Counted from the stretch's first letter, positions 1 to 11,756 are shown. The stretch: DNA of 64,000 bases from Vitellaria paradoxa (GCA_019916065.1 CM034238.1:40205375-40269374), one strand, 5' to 3'. Translations and numbers: made by a program. Notes: generated from the sequence alone by a model not told the origin.

Positions 1-2352
1 AAAGTAGTCACCTAAAAAGACATTTAAATAGAAAGTATCGACACGATCCCCGCATCAATTCTCTAATTGATCAAAATTTTTCACAAGCTACACAAACTCA
101 ATTAGGTAACGAAGGGGGTAATTTAAATATTTTTTTCTTGTGACCCTATAAGAATACAAAATAATTTAGTTATATATATTGTTAAAGATGAACAACATTT
201 CACAATGAGTGAAAATTGATATTTTGAAAAATTTATTCGCGATAGTTTTACAATGCAATATCGTGGTTTTTCAAGAAATACTTCAAAAAATTAAGTTTTA
301 CGAGATTTTGAAACAAAAAAAGATGAATTAAAAACTTATTTTGACAATTTTGAAAGTATGTGAAAATCATGCCAAAATATTGAATATCTTTGTATAACCG
401 CACATTACATTGACGAAAATTGAAAATTAAATAAATGCATTCTTTCTTTTAAATTAGTTGAACAACCCTACACTGGATTGAGTATTGGGGAACTTATTTA
501 TAATGAACTTGTATCATGAAATTTATGTAAAAAAGTATTTTCTATTACTTTAGATAATGCTTCATATAATGATGTTTGTTTTAATTACTTATCTAATGTT
601 TTACCTGCGAGAAGTCTATTATTTCATGGGCGTTGTTATACTCATATACTTAATTTAATTGTAAAAGATGGATTGAATATTTATGAATCTTTTATTATTA
701 AAATAAAAAAGCTGTAGTTTGTACTATGAGTTCTCTAAAAATAATTAATCTGTTTGCCAGTGTATGTACTCAAATTAGTTTAAAACCTAGAAAATTACCA
801 ATAGAAATTAACATAAGATGGAATTCAAGATATATTATATTAAAAGTTGCTAGTAAATATCAAAAAGTAATTGATTTATTTATTTTTAAGTAATCAAGCT
901 ATTGGTTTAGATAATATTAAACCCATCAATTGGGCAAATGCAATTTTTATAAGAATTTTTTACATGTTTTTGATATTGCTACTAAAATATTTTGTGAAAT
1001 TTATTATCTTACTTCTTCTACTATTGTTTATCAATTGGGGGTTATTAATGAAATTTTCAAAAAATATTTTCTCTAAGAATATTATGCTGCTATGGTTCTT
1101 ACAATGAAAGAAAATTTTGATAAATATTTTAACCTACTTCTTATACATTTTGGTGTTGTCATTATTTTATACCCTAGATATAAAGAAGATCTTTTTCTTC
1201 AATTATTAGATATGATATATGGGCCTAAAAGTGCCCAAGAACAATTATATAATATTAAAGAGCAAATACAAGTTCTAATGGGTTGGTATAATACTAATCG
1301 TACAACTGCCCAAAGAACTACCGACACAACATCCTCAGCTCATCATGACTTTAGTGGTAATACATTCCTATGGAGAAGAATAACATCTCAGCGGACAGAT
1401 TCATCAACAAGTGCTAGATCATCAAGTTCATCCGACCTGTAACGTTATTTTAGTACGCCTCTGATAGAAAATAAAGATGACTTTAATCTTTTAGACTGGT
1501 GGAATAGACAATAATCTAAGTTTCTAGTTCTTTCAGTTTTAACTCGTGATATCCTCGCATTTTCAATTTCTACCGTAGCACCCGAGAAAGCGTTTAGTGC
1601 AAGTGAGCGCGTTATCTGTCACGCCCCGGATTTTTTTAACCGAATGCCCAGGGGTGACTTGGGATTTATTTGTTAGGTATAAAAATAAGATGATAATAAC
1701 ACACTGTCACACCCCAGAATTTTTCTCCAAATTGGGGTTGACCGGCAAAAATTTAAGATATTCAAAATCTCTTGTTTATCCCAAACAATATTTATAAGTC
1801 ATTGGACTGAACCATTTGATGGGATTTCAACTACAGGGCACAAAATAAAGATGGAAAAAAATATTACAGAGCCATCTAAGTGTCCCAACCACGTGATTAA
1901 CATTACATACCAAATAAAAGCAAATTAGGTCTATGCTTAATAATTACAATTATCTAACAATTGTTACAGACAAAAATTAAAGTCCTCCAGCTCTGCGCAG
2001 GAAAGAAGAAAAAAATAGATAACTCTTCTGATGGAATATTTAAGAGAAATTAATCTCTTTCCAGCTCATCTTCTGTATCCCTGTGCTTAATATCCTGAAA
2101 AAAATATTCCCACAAGGGGTGAGCTACTAAAGCCCAGTAATCAGAATCTCCTAGGTGCCTATATGCAGTGATTGTAATACTACACTGTATTAAGTGAATG
2201 TGTTTAGGTGGCATACTAGTTATGCAACAATTAATTCAATAGATCTCAACTGAATAATGTAAATTATACTTACAACGGTTCGATGAAACCGTCACCGTAA
2301 CTACTATTTTACTTACATGTAAAAATAGTTAAATATTGATGTGTGTACCACA

Positions 2353-2425
2353 ATGAAGTCTGTGTCGCAGTGGTAGGGATCTCAGATTTAGATCTTCAAG
2401 GTCTCGGGATCAAACCCCGTAGCAA
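2353..2425 (+). repeat. tRNA-like (SINE-head-like) module inside the LTR
   Basis: A box A-like stretch (tgtgtcgcagtgg, 2361-2373) and a box B-like stretch (gggatcaaacccc, 2406-2418) lie 32 bp apart, the spacing of a tRNA-type RNA polymerase III promoter. An AT/TA microsatellite follows at about 2441-2461, where a SINE tail would be. This resembles plant tRNA-derived SINEs; no complete cloverleaf was derived, so it is not called a tRNA gene. Confidence 0.45.
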
Positions 2426-3183
2426 TACAGATTTCATACATACATATATATATATATATATTTTAAAATATTAATCGAGAGGAATTAAATATGATTAAAT
2501 AATTCCAACACATCATTCATACATAACAAGAGAGGTTACTAGTCACAATAAAATTTTGTAAAGGAGTTTAATCTAAATCCTTCTAAGATAATCATACTCC
2601 TATCCTCCTCTACCCCTAGTCTTGGGAACCAGTGACTTTATGGGCTTAGCATCCAATGCATACCAACGGTGTCACTTACCAAAAACCTAGCCGTCGCGAC
2701 CGACTACCTGACTGGTCAGGTCAGAAGGGAGCATCTCCCAAATAAAATGCATGTTCCCATCTTCATCTAAAAGGCCATTTCTACCCACCCATCACCCCAT
2801 TGCCAAAAATAACTTTAGCACCAAGTGCCTTAATTTCTTCTCACCATTTTACATTCCAAGGGTACCTTGTATGGAAATCAGACATTTTTAATAACAACCG
2901 GCAATGTTCCCGGGCGATGAATCAAAAGTGAGATTATTCAGTCACATGCAGTATATTTTTAAGCACTTTATCTAAATCCATAATTTAATAGTAATTCTCA
3001 ATAAATCAAAGATTTAACATAGTCACCAATATTATTATTGCAAAGGTAGGTACTACATGTAAATTAACAAGTAGCAAGAAAAAAAAAATTAGAATACGAA
3101 TTAGTATTTTAGTTAATTGTTTTCACAAGTTTACCGTACCAAATTTGATAAGAATAAAATTATTTCTAATGGTATATTAATTA

Positions 3184-3260
3184 GGCCGAGGTTGGTAGCT
3201 TAGTAGGTGGGCGACCCTAATTGCGATTTAAAGTCGCAAGTTCGAACCTCATTGGCTGCA
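3184..3260 (+). repeat. Second tRNA-like module inside the LTR
   Basis: Box A-like tagcttagtagg (3196-3207) and box B-like gttcgaacctc (3240-3250) fit the pol III consensus well. The ends gccga (3185-3189) and ttggc (about 3252-3256) could pair as a short acceptor stem. It reads as a degenerate tRNA or the head of a SINE. The same module is at 32974-33050. Confidence 0.45.
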
Positions 3261-5949
3261 AATCTCGATTTTTGCTTCTTTTACCTTTTATTTTATTATT
3301 TTATGGAATATAAAGATAATAAATAGCTATTGGACTTATATTTAATTTTTTTAGCAAAATTGATAAGTTTTATTTTATTCAAAAATAATTTAAATAAATT
3401 TCCAATCATCATCTTATTTATAACCAAACCCTTATCATAGGTTTTTGGATTCAAGATATCCACAAATGTCCACATAATTATTTCAATGTTTAGGAAGGTA
3501 TTAAATGAGTTTCATTAAATTCACTTAATCATAAAAATATAATTATATAACTTGCTAGGTTGACAAAACAATGCCAAAAATAAATCAAATTCATTTAAGA
3601 AAGACCAAATGAGAAAAAAACAAGTCCATTGTTTCTTTTGGGCATTTTATCAAATACTAGCATTTTAGTTTGAATAAGTCATCCAACTATCCATGATGAA
3701 ACTGATTATCTAAGTCAATTATCATCAATATTAGAGTGTCAAATAATACATAATATCTAGTTTAAAATAATTTCATATCAATAGAAATTATTAACATGAT
3801 AATAACTAACAAAAGGAAATTGGAAATTTAAATAAATCTTTAAACATAATATTCAAAACAAATCCAAACAAGCATTAATTAAAGCTAAGTAGAATAGCAG
3901 CTTGAAAGAAAATTCATATAAAATAGAGCAGGACTCCAATATCTATAAACTTTATATCTGTAGAAACTAGACTTCAAGACCTACAACTTTCATGTTTTAC
4001 ACTTTTTAAAATTCTAAGGTCTAAATGTACAAAAACAGCTTTGAATTCAGTTTGTTCAGAAAATATAATTTTACACGTGCTCAGTATTTTGGGCATAACT
4101 TTTGACTCACAAATCGGATTGATGCAATTCTTTTTGGGTTGAAAAGAAAACTGAAAGGGCTACAACTTTTATGTTTTAGCCAAAGCCTAATTCCACCGTT
4201 TTAGGGGTCAAAAGCACATAAGAATTTACAAATAGAAAGCTGTCAGCATACTGAGTTACTTCAGTCAAAATTTTTGGCTTCCCTACCCCCAATATACGGG
4301 TATTTATTTTTATCACAATCAAGTTTCATACTTCAAACCAGAAAATGCATCAAATATATTTTAGGAGATTCATCATCCTACCTCAATGAAGATATTAATG
4401 ACCAAGTCTGAGAAGGAAAAATAAGTTAGCTTTGAACACCACCCAAATTGGAAAATTCCAAGCCTTTCTTCTTCCTCCAAGCAACACCAAATCTTCAGCC
4501 TCACTAATTAATAATTTATTATTATTTCTCTCTTATTTTCTTCTCTTTGAAGACACACAATTTATAGGGAGTGTAGAGAAAATTATCGGCGGAGAAAAAA
4601 ATCAACTAAGGTAAGATCATGCCTATACAATTGGTAGCATGATCCAAGAATCATGTTTACTTTTTGACTATCTAACCATATCATTTAAGAAAGGCATTGG
4701 GGAAGATGTAAGGAGGTGGCATGATCTGGGAATCAAGCTAATCTTTTGACAAATTTAAACAATCATGCTAGCTTTTTGACAATTTAACCAAATGCTTTAA
4801 ATCATGCTAGCTTTCAAACAAAATGCTTTAAATCTTGTTTGCTAAATAATTTGAAAAAGATGCTTTAAGGTCATCAATGTGGGTCTTCTCTTTGTCCAAT
4901 TAGTCAAATAATTTTGAAAGATGGTGAGAGTGTATGGAAGATGGAAATGAAGTTGTCGGGAAATAATTTAGAGCAACTATTCATGAGTCAATTCATTGAG
5001 TGATAAAGTGAGTTGAAGTGAGTTGAGGTGAGTCAAAGAAAAGGGTTGGCCCATGGGTTAATGGTCTTGGTTTGAACCAAATAAGTAATTGGGCTAAGAA
5101 GTGTTTGGATAAAAATTTTAGAAATTCTACATTAAACTCTCACATAGGGTGAATTTTAATCCGAAAATTTTTCCAACTAATTTTTTTTTATTCCAAAAAT
5201 TTTCAAATGATTAATTTTCTAGATTTTTACTATAATAAATATCACTATCACACTTAAATAATTTAATTAAGGAAAAAAAATTCAGGTTCTTACATTATCA
5301 GTCAATTTAGAAGTCGACTGGCCCCTCTGACGGTAAAAGCCTTTATGTTTTTACGAGATTGATATCTCGTCAAAAGTAGGCAATAAGAAGATGCTGAAAA
5401 TGAGCAATTTGCCGTTGATTTTAATGTAATGTATTTAGGTGAAAAAGAATAACACACTAGTGGATCTATTGATAAATAATAATGATGTATAAATAAAATA
5501 ATATTTGCAAATGATAATCACTCTTATAGGTGCCAACCTAGTTGAAATGTATAGGACGTGAAGTGATGTACCTATTTATTACTCTATCATTTGTTTTTTT
5601 TTATAATTTTGCATTTGTAAATTGTAATTTTAAATTTAATGTTAATTATGTAATTGCTTGTTATTTAATAAATTTTAATTTTTGTCAAGAATTATTTTAA
5701 TGTGTTTGGTTGAGTTTTATTTTATATTTTATTTGCTTTAAAAAAATTAAAAAATATTTAAAAAATAGGCTGGGTCAATTGAAACAGGTCAGGGGCGGGG
5801 ATTGGTGACCTTGGCCCAACCTAACCCGACTCGAAAATGTGGAGGGACAGATGGGGGGAGTCGGTCACGGGTCGAGTCGAGCTCGACTAAGCCTCGGGTC
5901 AAGGGGCTAGTCGGGCCTAACTCGACCTATTCACACCACTAATTCTGGT

Positions 5950-7095
5950 AAATTGTGCTTTTATTTTTTATTCGATTTAAAAAAATAAATAGTGCTTGTT
6001 GTCTCTTTATATGGAATGGTCATTTGTTAAGTGGCTATGGCTACTCATATATCTGTTTTTTCCGTGGTACGCTTGTTTAGGTGCATTTTAACTTGTTTAC
6101 CTTTCTCATACCTACCCTTATCCTAAAAGTCATATCGGTTACTTTCAGAACTTTTAGACTTTGCCATTGATAGATTCTATTTTTAGTAAGTAGATCGAGC
6201 AAATTCTTGGGAGAGGTGGACGCCAAAGGTTAGGCCCTTGTGAGTTGTGATTTTCACTGTAGAAATATGCCGTCAAAAGAATTTGCTCTCTTGTTTAATT
6301 TTAGATGCAATCATGCAAATGAGGAGATAAGTGATGAATTGGAGAAGCAGGAATTTCAATTTTGGATATGGGTATTGAGAACTAAAAATCAAGAAACTAC
6401 CTGGTTTAATTAGTGTAGTAGTTTTTGATGATTCTAACCTCAATCAGAGAAGAGTACAAGAAAGGAAAGCTTTGCATAATAAGGCATGATTTGGGCTTTG
6501 AATTGACACTCCTGGCATGTCAGTTCCAGCTTTCTAATGTAGCTGACTATAGTTGCATGCCAATTGAAAGGATACAATTCAGTAAAATGGCTGCAGGTTA
6601 AGCTCTCTCAATACCTTTGTATGTTGTAATTACAATCTGTTTATTTTGTCTTTAACTTCAGGTAGGCTTTATTGCATTGTGGAAATTTATTAGCTATGAA
6701 GGGCAATGAGCCATTATTAATCTTATGACTTAACAGCTTTTAATGTTATGAAATCCAGTTAGGGTTTTCACTTCAGCCATGCTAATTTAATTTTTAACAC
6801 AGATTAGGAACTAGAAATAAAAATGTTTTTTAGTTATTGACTTCCTTCTTATGAATATAGACATCAAGCATCTAGGGAAAGGGGAAAAAAAGGGAAAATC
6901 AAAATAAAAAAAAACTTCTGAGAATAGTGAACTTCGTCTGCAGAAAAACCTATGGAGTATTGTGGCCTAGCAAGATGGTAATACGAACTTGGATTGTTCC
7001 ATTTCATGAATACGTAATTATTGGTTGATTCATTGTTCTTCGTATTACATGCTTAATATGGTTTGTTTATTGTTGTTGTAATTCCAAACTCTTAG
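5950..7095. other. No gene recognised between hAT and CNNM fragment (unit 1)
   Basis: This is unique-looking, moderately AT-rich sequence conserved in all three units. It may be former intron or upstream exons of the CNNM/DUF21 gene, but no stretch translates to the membrane-spanning DUF21 domain. No RNA gene or promoter is recognised. Confidence 0.5.
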
Positions 7096-7407
7096 GTAAA
7101 GGATTTATTGACCAACCATCTAGAAGACGAAGTACTAGTAAAGAATGTCACTGTTCATAAAATTCCAAGATATCTTTTTGCCCCCATCATTTTTTTTATT
7201 TTTATCAGAAGATAGTGTCTAAAGATTCAAAGACATTAAACATTCTACGTAGTATTGTAACTTGAATATTAATATGTTCTTAGAATGATTACAAATTCAA
7301 GCACTTGAACTCTGGTTTTCTTTTTTACTTTTGTTGTATTGTTGTTGTTTATTCACATGTTCTTTAGGCATAAAATTACCAATTTGTTTCTTGTTTAAGT
7401 TGATGCC

Positions 7408-7650
7408 CACTGCCTGACTGCAGCTATATATTACTGCTTCTGAAAATGTGATAGCAGTAGATTTTGTTTGCTTTGCTAGTTCTTGTAAAAAATCAGAATT
7501 GTTAGTTTGAAATGAGTGTAGGTCAGGAAACTACCTGACTGCAGCTATTATTTAGTTCTGACAGGGTTATATTGGCAACTATTATGTGCTAGTTCTTGTC
7601 CAACAGAAATAACTGTTAGTTTGATATGCTTGCAGGTCAAGAAAATGACA
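7408..7650 (+). repeat. Diverged tandem duplication in CNNM intron
   Basis: Two adjacent related segments of about 120-140 bp share the landmarks cctgactgcagctat, gctagttcttg and gttagtttga in the same order. The same arrangement is in units 2 and 3. In unit 3 it is followed by a longer CT run (about 63852-63876). Confidence 0.6.
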
Positions 7651-8243
7651 AAATTTTCTTATGCTCTTTTATTCCTCTCTCTCTTTTCTCTGACATGCTG
7701 CCCCTATCATTACTGTTACACAAGATAACTGTGAAAGAATTAAGAGAAACGAAAAGAGCTATAAATCCAGTGTTTTATCTGCAACAAATAGAAGGTTTAT
7801 ATGCAATGAAAAGAGTGATAAATCTTTAATTTGTGGCATTGGTGTTGCTTGTGAACTGGAGTGATCTCATGATATATTTTTATTTTTAATTTTTTCCTTG
7901 CTTCTGTATCTATGTCCAAAGGATGCTTTAAGATGCAAACAAAATGCAATGTGTGAGGTTCTGGTAAATTATTGATGGTGATTGTATCATCTCTGGCCAC
8001 TTGTTATTTCTGAAATACAATAGGAAAATCTCTGATGCACTAGTATGACTTGTAGACTCGTTTTATTTGTTTTTATGTCCCAAGGGTTCCAGAAACTCTG
8101 CCACTATATGACATCTTGAATGAGTTTCAAAAAGGTCATAGTCACTTGGTTGTCATTGTAAGATACTACAGCAAGCTGGTGGAACAGCCTGCTGACAAGA
8201 GCCCTGCTGATGGTAAGCTCCATTTCATACTTTTAAACTTTAG

Positions 8244-8771
8244 CAATGTTTGGGGGAATTGGATTAGTTATCCATGGGCTCCACCTTGTCAGGTGTGTTT
8301 GACTGCTCAAAATAATTCAGGCATAAAGTCTAGAGTGGACTATTTATCTCTCGAAACAGGGGATATACAATACCATTGGGCTATGTTTGTTTTGAGGGAT
8401 TGGATGATGAGATATAAGTAATACCATAGGATAATATATGAGATTAGATATAATATGAGATTAAACTTTTACGTGGAATTATTTTTTTAGTGTTTGGTTA
8501 GTGAGATATAAAGTGGGACAAAGATGTGATTTGACATGAAGTGTGACAAGAAATAATTTTGAACTTTTACATTTTGGCGAGAAACAAACCAGATGTGGGG
8601 TATAAGTAATACCATATCCCCCATAGTATTACTTATCCCTTATTTTGGGAGATATGAAATCCAATGCGGCGTTGTAATACTACAAGCAAACACAAAACTA
8701 AAATCAACTTAGTCAAAAATGATAGATTGCTTATCCAATCCCCCCAATTTTATCCCTGCAAACAAACATTG
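8244..8771. mobile_element. MITE-like inverted-repeat element in CNNM intron (unit 1)
   Basis: The left edge, caatgtttgggggaattgg, is mirrored at the right edge (ccaatccccccaattt, then acaaacattg), giving imperfect terminal inverted repeats around 528 bp. Inside, 8598-8641 forms a hairpin built on ataagtaatac and gtattacttat. No clear target duplication could be fixed, so the superfamily (hAT or PIF/Harbinger) is open. It enlarges the intron between the second and third CNNM exon blocks. Confidence 0.55.
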
Positions 8772-9833
8772 TCTTAAGGGAGATATTGTATGTTCTTGTG
8801 TGTAGATTAGTTTCCTAACTACCAATATTCAAATATCTTATTTTTCACCAACTAAACACTAGAGAAAGTAATCACATAAAAAATTAATAACATGTTGTAT
8901 TTAATCCCGTAATATTACTTATCCCAATTATCCTATTCCCTAATCAAGCTTAGCCTTTATGTATAATGAGTTAAAATCTCTCTCTCTCTCTCTCTCTCTC
9001 GCTCACAACAATGGATGTGAAGGTAGATATTGATGGTGAAAAGCCCCCTCAAGAGAAGGTTTTAAAGACTAAAAGATCACTCCAGAAATGAAAGAGTTTC
9101 CCCAACAGCGCAAATAATTCTTACAGGGGCACCTCTAAGAGCAAGAAGTGGACAAAGGACATGTACTCGGACGTTCTGCAGATAGACGGAAGACCACTTC
9201 CCAAGCTTCCTAAAGAAGAGGAAGCTATTGGCATAATAACAATGGAAGATGTCATTGAAGAGCTTTTACAGGTAATAAATTCAACAACTCTCGGCAGTTC
9301 CATTATTATATATACGTATGGGGTGTTTGATTCAGCAAACTCCATAAAAATAAAATTACAAAAAGTTACTAATTTCTTTCAATTAAATTTTATTATATAT
9401 AAATTTTATATCATATTTTGTATTATATATATATATATATATATTTGGCTATCCAAACGCCCATATTCGTATTTTGCTATTTTGGTTAATTGTTGGGTAT
9501 GCTGACATCAACCTTCCACCCTGCAGGAGGAGATCTTTGATGAGACGGATCACCATTTTGAGGATTTGTAATGATGGGTTCTGTTTGAAACCACTTGTAA
9601 AAAAGAAAAAAATATAATGATGAAAAATTTGTTGTGTTTGCTTGAGAGTTTGGGCTATTCCGTAGCGAAGAGGAGTTCTGTGAGTCGGTTCTCAGTGGAG
9701 ATATATGTAAACGAATTTGTCAAATTAAGTTCCGGAAGTGGGGTGTCAGGTGTGTTGTGGTATTTGAGTTTAGTACTTCCTCTGTGAGTCTTCCCGAATT
9801 GGAGGTAAGTTGGGGCTCATATATTAATTTTTA

Positions 9834-11291
9834 GAGTTAGTTACTAAAATATCTCTCAAACTATTTTTCTTTTTTTTTTTATATCGTCCTCAAACTATCA
9901 AACATATCTATTTCATCCTCAAACTATCTAATTTCGTTCTTTTGGTCCAAACACTAACTCCATCCGTTAACTTTAACGGATTCGAAACCAAATAGAATGA
10001 AATTGGATAGTTTAAGGATATAATAGGGGTGAGTTTAGTTTGCAAACAAACTCTAAAAATCTCTAAAAATCTCTATTAACTTTATATCACATCAATTTTT
10101 TTCTTTCACTGCACGCATTACGAACTCTCAATTTATCTCAGTTTATCTTACTCCAAACTCACCCTAGGTACGTTGGATAGTTTGGGAATAAAATTAAAAA
10201 AAAAAGAGAATAGTTTGAGGGATATTTTCATAAAAAACTCTTTCTTTTATAAATATTTTTTTAACTTTAATACTTTATTCATTTTTTTGAATCATAACTT
10301 TGATAATAATTTATTATTAAAATAATTTATTATATTAGATTATAATTATGTTTTAATAAAAAATAATTACATATTAAAATAACTTATTTTAGTAAAATTA
10401 AAATTAAGGATAATTACATATTAAAATAATTTATTTAATAAATTAATATTACTATTAAAATAATATTTTATTATTGAAATAATTAAATTAAATTTTTTAA
10501 TAAGTAATAATTACCTCTAAAAATTATTTTTTTACTAAAATATTTTTATTACATTGAATTAATTTTAATAAATAAAATAATAATTTATTATTCACTTATG
10601 TTATTTGTTAATCTACTTTATTAAAGTTAATTATTATTAAAAAATAATATATAATATTAAATTAATTAGTTTAAATATATTTTATTAGATTTAGTTAAAT
10701 TTATAAAAAATTAATAAAATTAAATATTTTATTAACATAAAATTAGTTATCGTAAACAAAATTATTCCATCAGACATTTTTTATTTTATTTTGGAGAAAA
10801 AATAATAAACAAAATTTTGATTGATGATAAATGAAAAAAATCATAAATGTTAATTGTCCTTAATTTTAATTTTACTAAAATAAGTTATTTTAATATGTAA
10901 TTATTTTTATTAAAATATAATTATAATCTAATAAAATAAATCATTTTAATAATAAATTATTATCAAAGTTATGATTCAAAAAAATGAATAAAGTATTAAA
11001 ATTAAAAAAATATTTATAAAAGAAAGAGTTTTTTTATGAAAATATTCCCTCAAACTATCCCTCTTTTTTTTATTTCATCCCCAAACTATCCAACGTACCT
11101 ATTATATCCTTAAACTATTCAATTTCAGTTCTATTTGGTCCAAATCCGTTAAAGTTAACGGATGTAGTTAGTAGTTTGGACCAAATAGAACGAAATTAGA
11201 CAGTTTGAGGATGAAATGAATGCGTTTGATAGTTTGAGGACGATATAAAAAAAAAGAGAGATAGTTTGAGAAATATTTTCATAATTAACTC
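9834..11291. mobile_element. Mutator-like foldback element (unit 1)
   Basis: This 1458-bp non-coding element has very long terminal inverted repeats made of pyrimidine-rich motifs such as cctcaaactatc and the palindrome gttaactttaac. It is flanked by a perfect 9-bp duplication, taattttta (9825-9833 and 11292-11300), the size made by Mutator-like transposases. The AT-rich interior is also inverted: about 10190-10410 is the mirror of about 10860-11070, so nearly the whole element could fold back. It lies just past the CNNM stop codon. The 74-codon ORF on the - strand inside it is not a gene. Confidence 0.8.
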
Positions 11292-11300
11292 TAATTTTTA

Positions 11301-11747
11301 TTATGAATGTTTTCAAACCTCGCATAGGAGAGATGAGAAGCCACCAAAGGTCTCCACCCTTACTTACCAAAAAAAACAAAGGTCTCCACCATTATGGAGT
11401 GATTTTAAAGGGAACCTCTGTGCGTGTAAGAGATTCCAACGTCGATGGCACAGTTGTTGAAGTTGTTTGTGGTCTTAATTAGCTCTTCTGCTAAGAAGCT
11501 GCAGATGGTATCGCATTTTCCACTGCAAGAAAGAAACAAGAAGCTCCTCTAGTAACAATCCTCCATTTCTTAAGAAGCACAATGATCTTTCTTCTCCTTC
11601 TTATTCTATGATGATAGTGAACTCTTCTCTTTGGGTTTCACTTCTTTGATTAGTCTTTTTTCCAATATTTTGCTCCCTCTTCACCACATGTGTTACTCTG
11701 TCCCATCAAGAAACCTTCTTTGCTTGCACACCTGGCCGTGTTTATAA
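11301..11747. other. No gene recognised; flank of half A (unit 1)
   Basis: Mixed-composition sequence shared with 41090-41504. Unit 1 carries an extra 32 bp at about 11359-11390 that repeats a neighbouring 13-bp motif (aaggtctccacc plus one flanking base). No coding match found. Confidence 0.5.
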
Positions 11748-11756
11748 TTTACAGAA

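Larger units (their letters stand above)
1617..5294 (+). mobile_element. LTR retrotransposon insertion, probably a solo LTR (unit 1)
   Basis: This 3678-bp sequence starts with tgtcacgcccc, ends with ggttcttaca, and is flanked by the perfect 5-bp duplication ttatc (1612-1616 and 5295-5299). The uninterrupted hAT in unit 3 has ttatc once (61477-61481), so this is a clean insertion. TG...CA ends and a 5-bp duplication are retrovirus-like integration marks. No gag or pol coding is seen, and no second terminal copy of the start was recognised, so a long solo LTR (as in Ty3/Tat-Ogre-like elements) fits best; a non-autonomous LARD is the alternative. The start motif recurs as tgtcacacccc at 1705, suggesting a short internal duplication of the LTR edge. 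Strand is arbitrary. Confidence 0.8.
1..5362 (+). pseudogene. hAT transposase pseudogene, copy 1
   Basis: The translation in pieces shows the hAT C-terminal dimerisation region: a stretch reading DFNLLDWWNRQ near 1481-1511, then LAFSISTVAPEKAFSASERV up to about 1614, continuing after the LTR insertion as SQFRSRLAPLTVKAFMFLRD to a stop at 5360-5362. Two glutamine codons are stops here (TAA at 1440-1442 and 1512-1514), both intact as CAA in copy 3 and both explained by C-to-T change. Many other frameshifts and stops occur upstream, and about 22 bp is missing near 357 relative to copy 3. No active transposase can be made. The short ORFs at 871-1107 and 1092-1442 are pieces of this gene. Confidence 0.85.
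1..5941 (+). mobile_element. hAT transposon copy 1 (5' end outside window)
   Basis: This is the 3' portion of a hAT-superfamily DNA transposon. The right end carries the family's GC-rich subterminal sequence (tracts such as gggtcgagtcgag and gggcctaactcgacc) and stops at cacta, followed by the 8-bp site attctggt at 5942-5949. The complete copies at 28736 and 58788 begin with tagtgat after attctagt, so the target duplication differs by one base. Coding sequence is degenerate, and a 3.68-kb LTR sits in it at 1617-5294. The element is a dead passenger that gives good markers for the duplication history. Confidence 0.85.
7096..9571 (+). pseudogene. CNNM/DUF21-family gene, 3' fragment, damaged (unit 1)
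   Basis: Four exon-like blocks match the C-terminal half of plant DUF21-domain (CNNM-like, CBS-pair) membrane proteins. They are 7096-7169 (VKDLLTNHLEDEV..., ending KIPR), 8085-8212 (VPETLPLYDILNEFQKGHSH onward), 9002-9271 (VDIDGEKPPQEK ... SKKWTKDMYSDVLQIDG ... GIITMEDVIEELLQ) and 9527-9571 (EEIFDETDHHFEDL, stop). Phases join correctly and donors at 8213 and 9272 are GT. Lesions: the first intron starts AT instead of GT at 7170; the third block's acceptor reads CG; there is an extra G near 9013; and a Trp codon is TGA at 9089-9091. The DUF21 transmembrane domain and N-terminus are missing. Plant members are thought to move or sense metal ions; this copy is almost certainly non-functional. 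Confidence 0.85.

Noticed and set aside
871..1442. Hydrophobic 78-codon and 116-codon ORFs as small membrane proteins
   Set aside because: They are collinear pieces of the broken hAT transposase; the hydrophobicity comes from T-rich codons and frameshifts.
3184..3260. Functional tRNA gene
   Set aside because: The acceptor pairing is weak and the anticodon arm was not convincing; it sits inside an LTR and is better read as tRNA-derived repeat.
9161..9505. 114-codon + strand ORF as a separate gene
   Set aside because: Its N-terminal third is the third CNNM exon; the rest is intron read-through past the GT donor at 9272.
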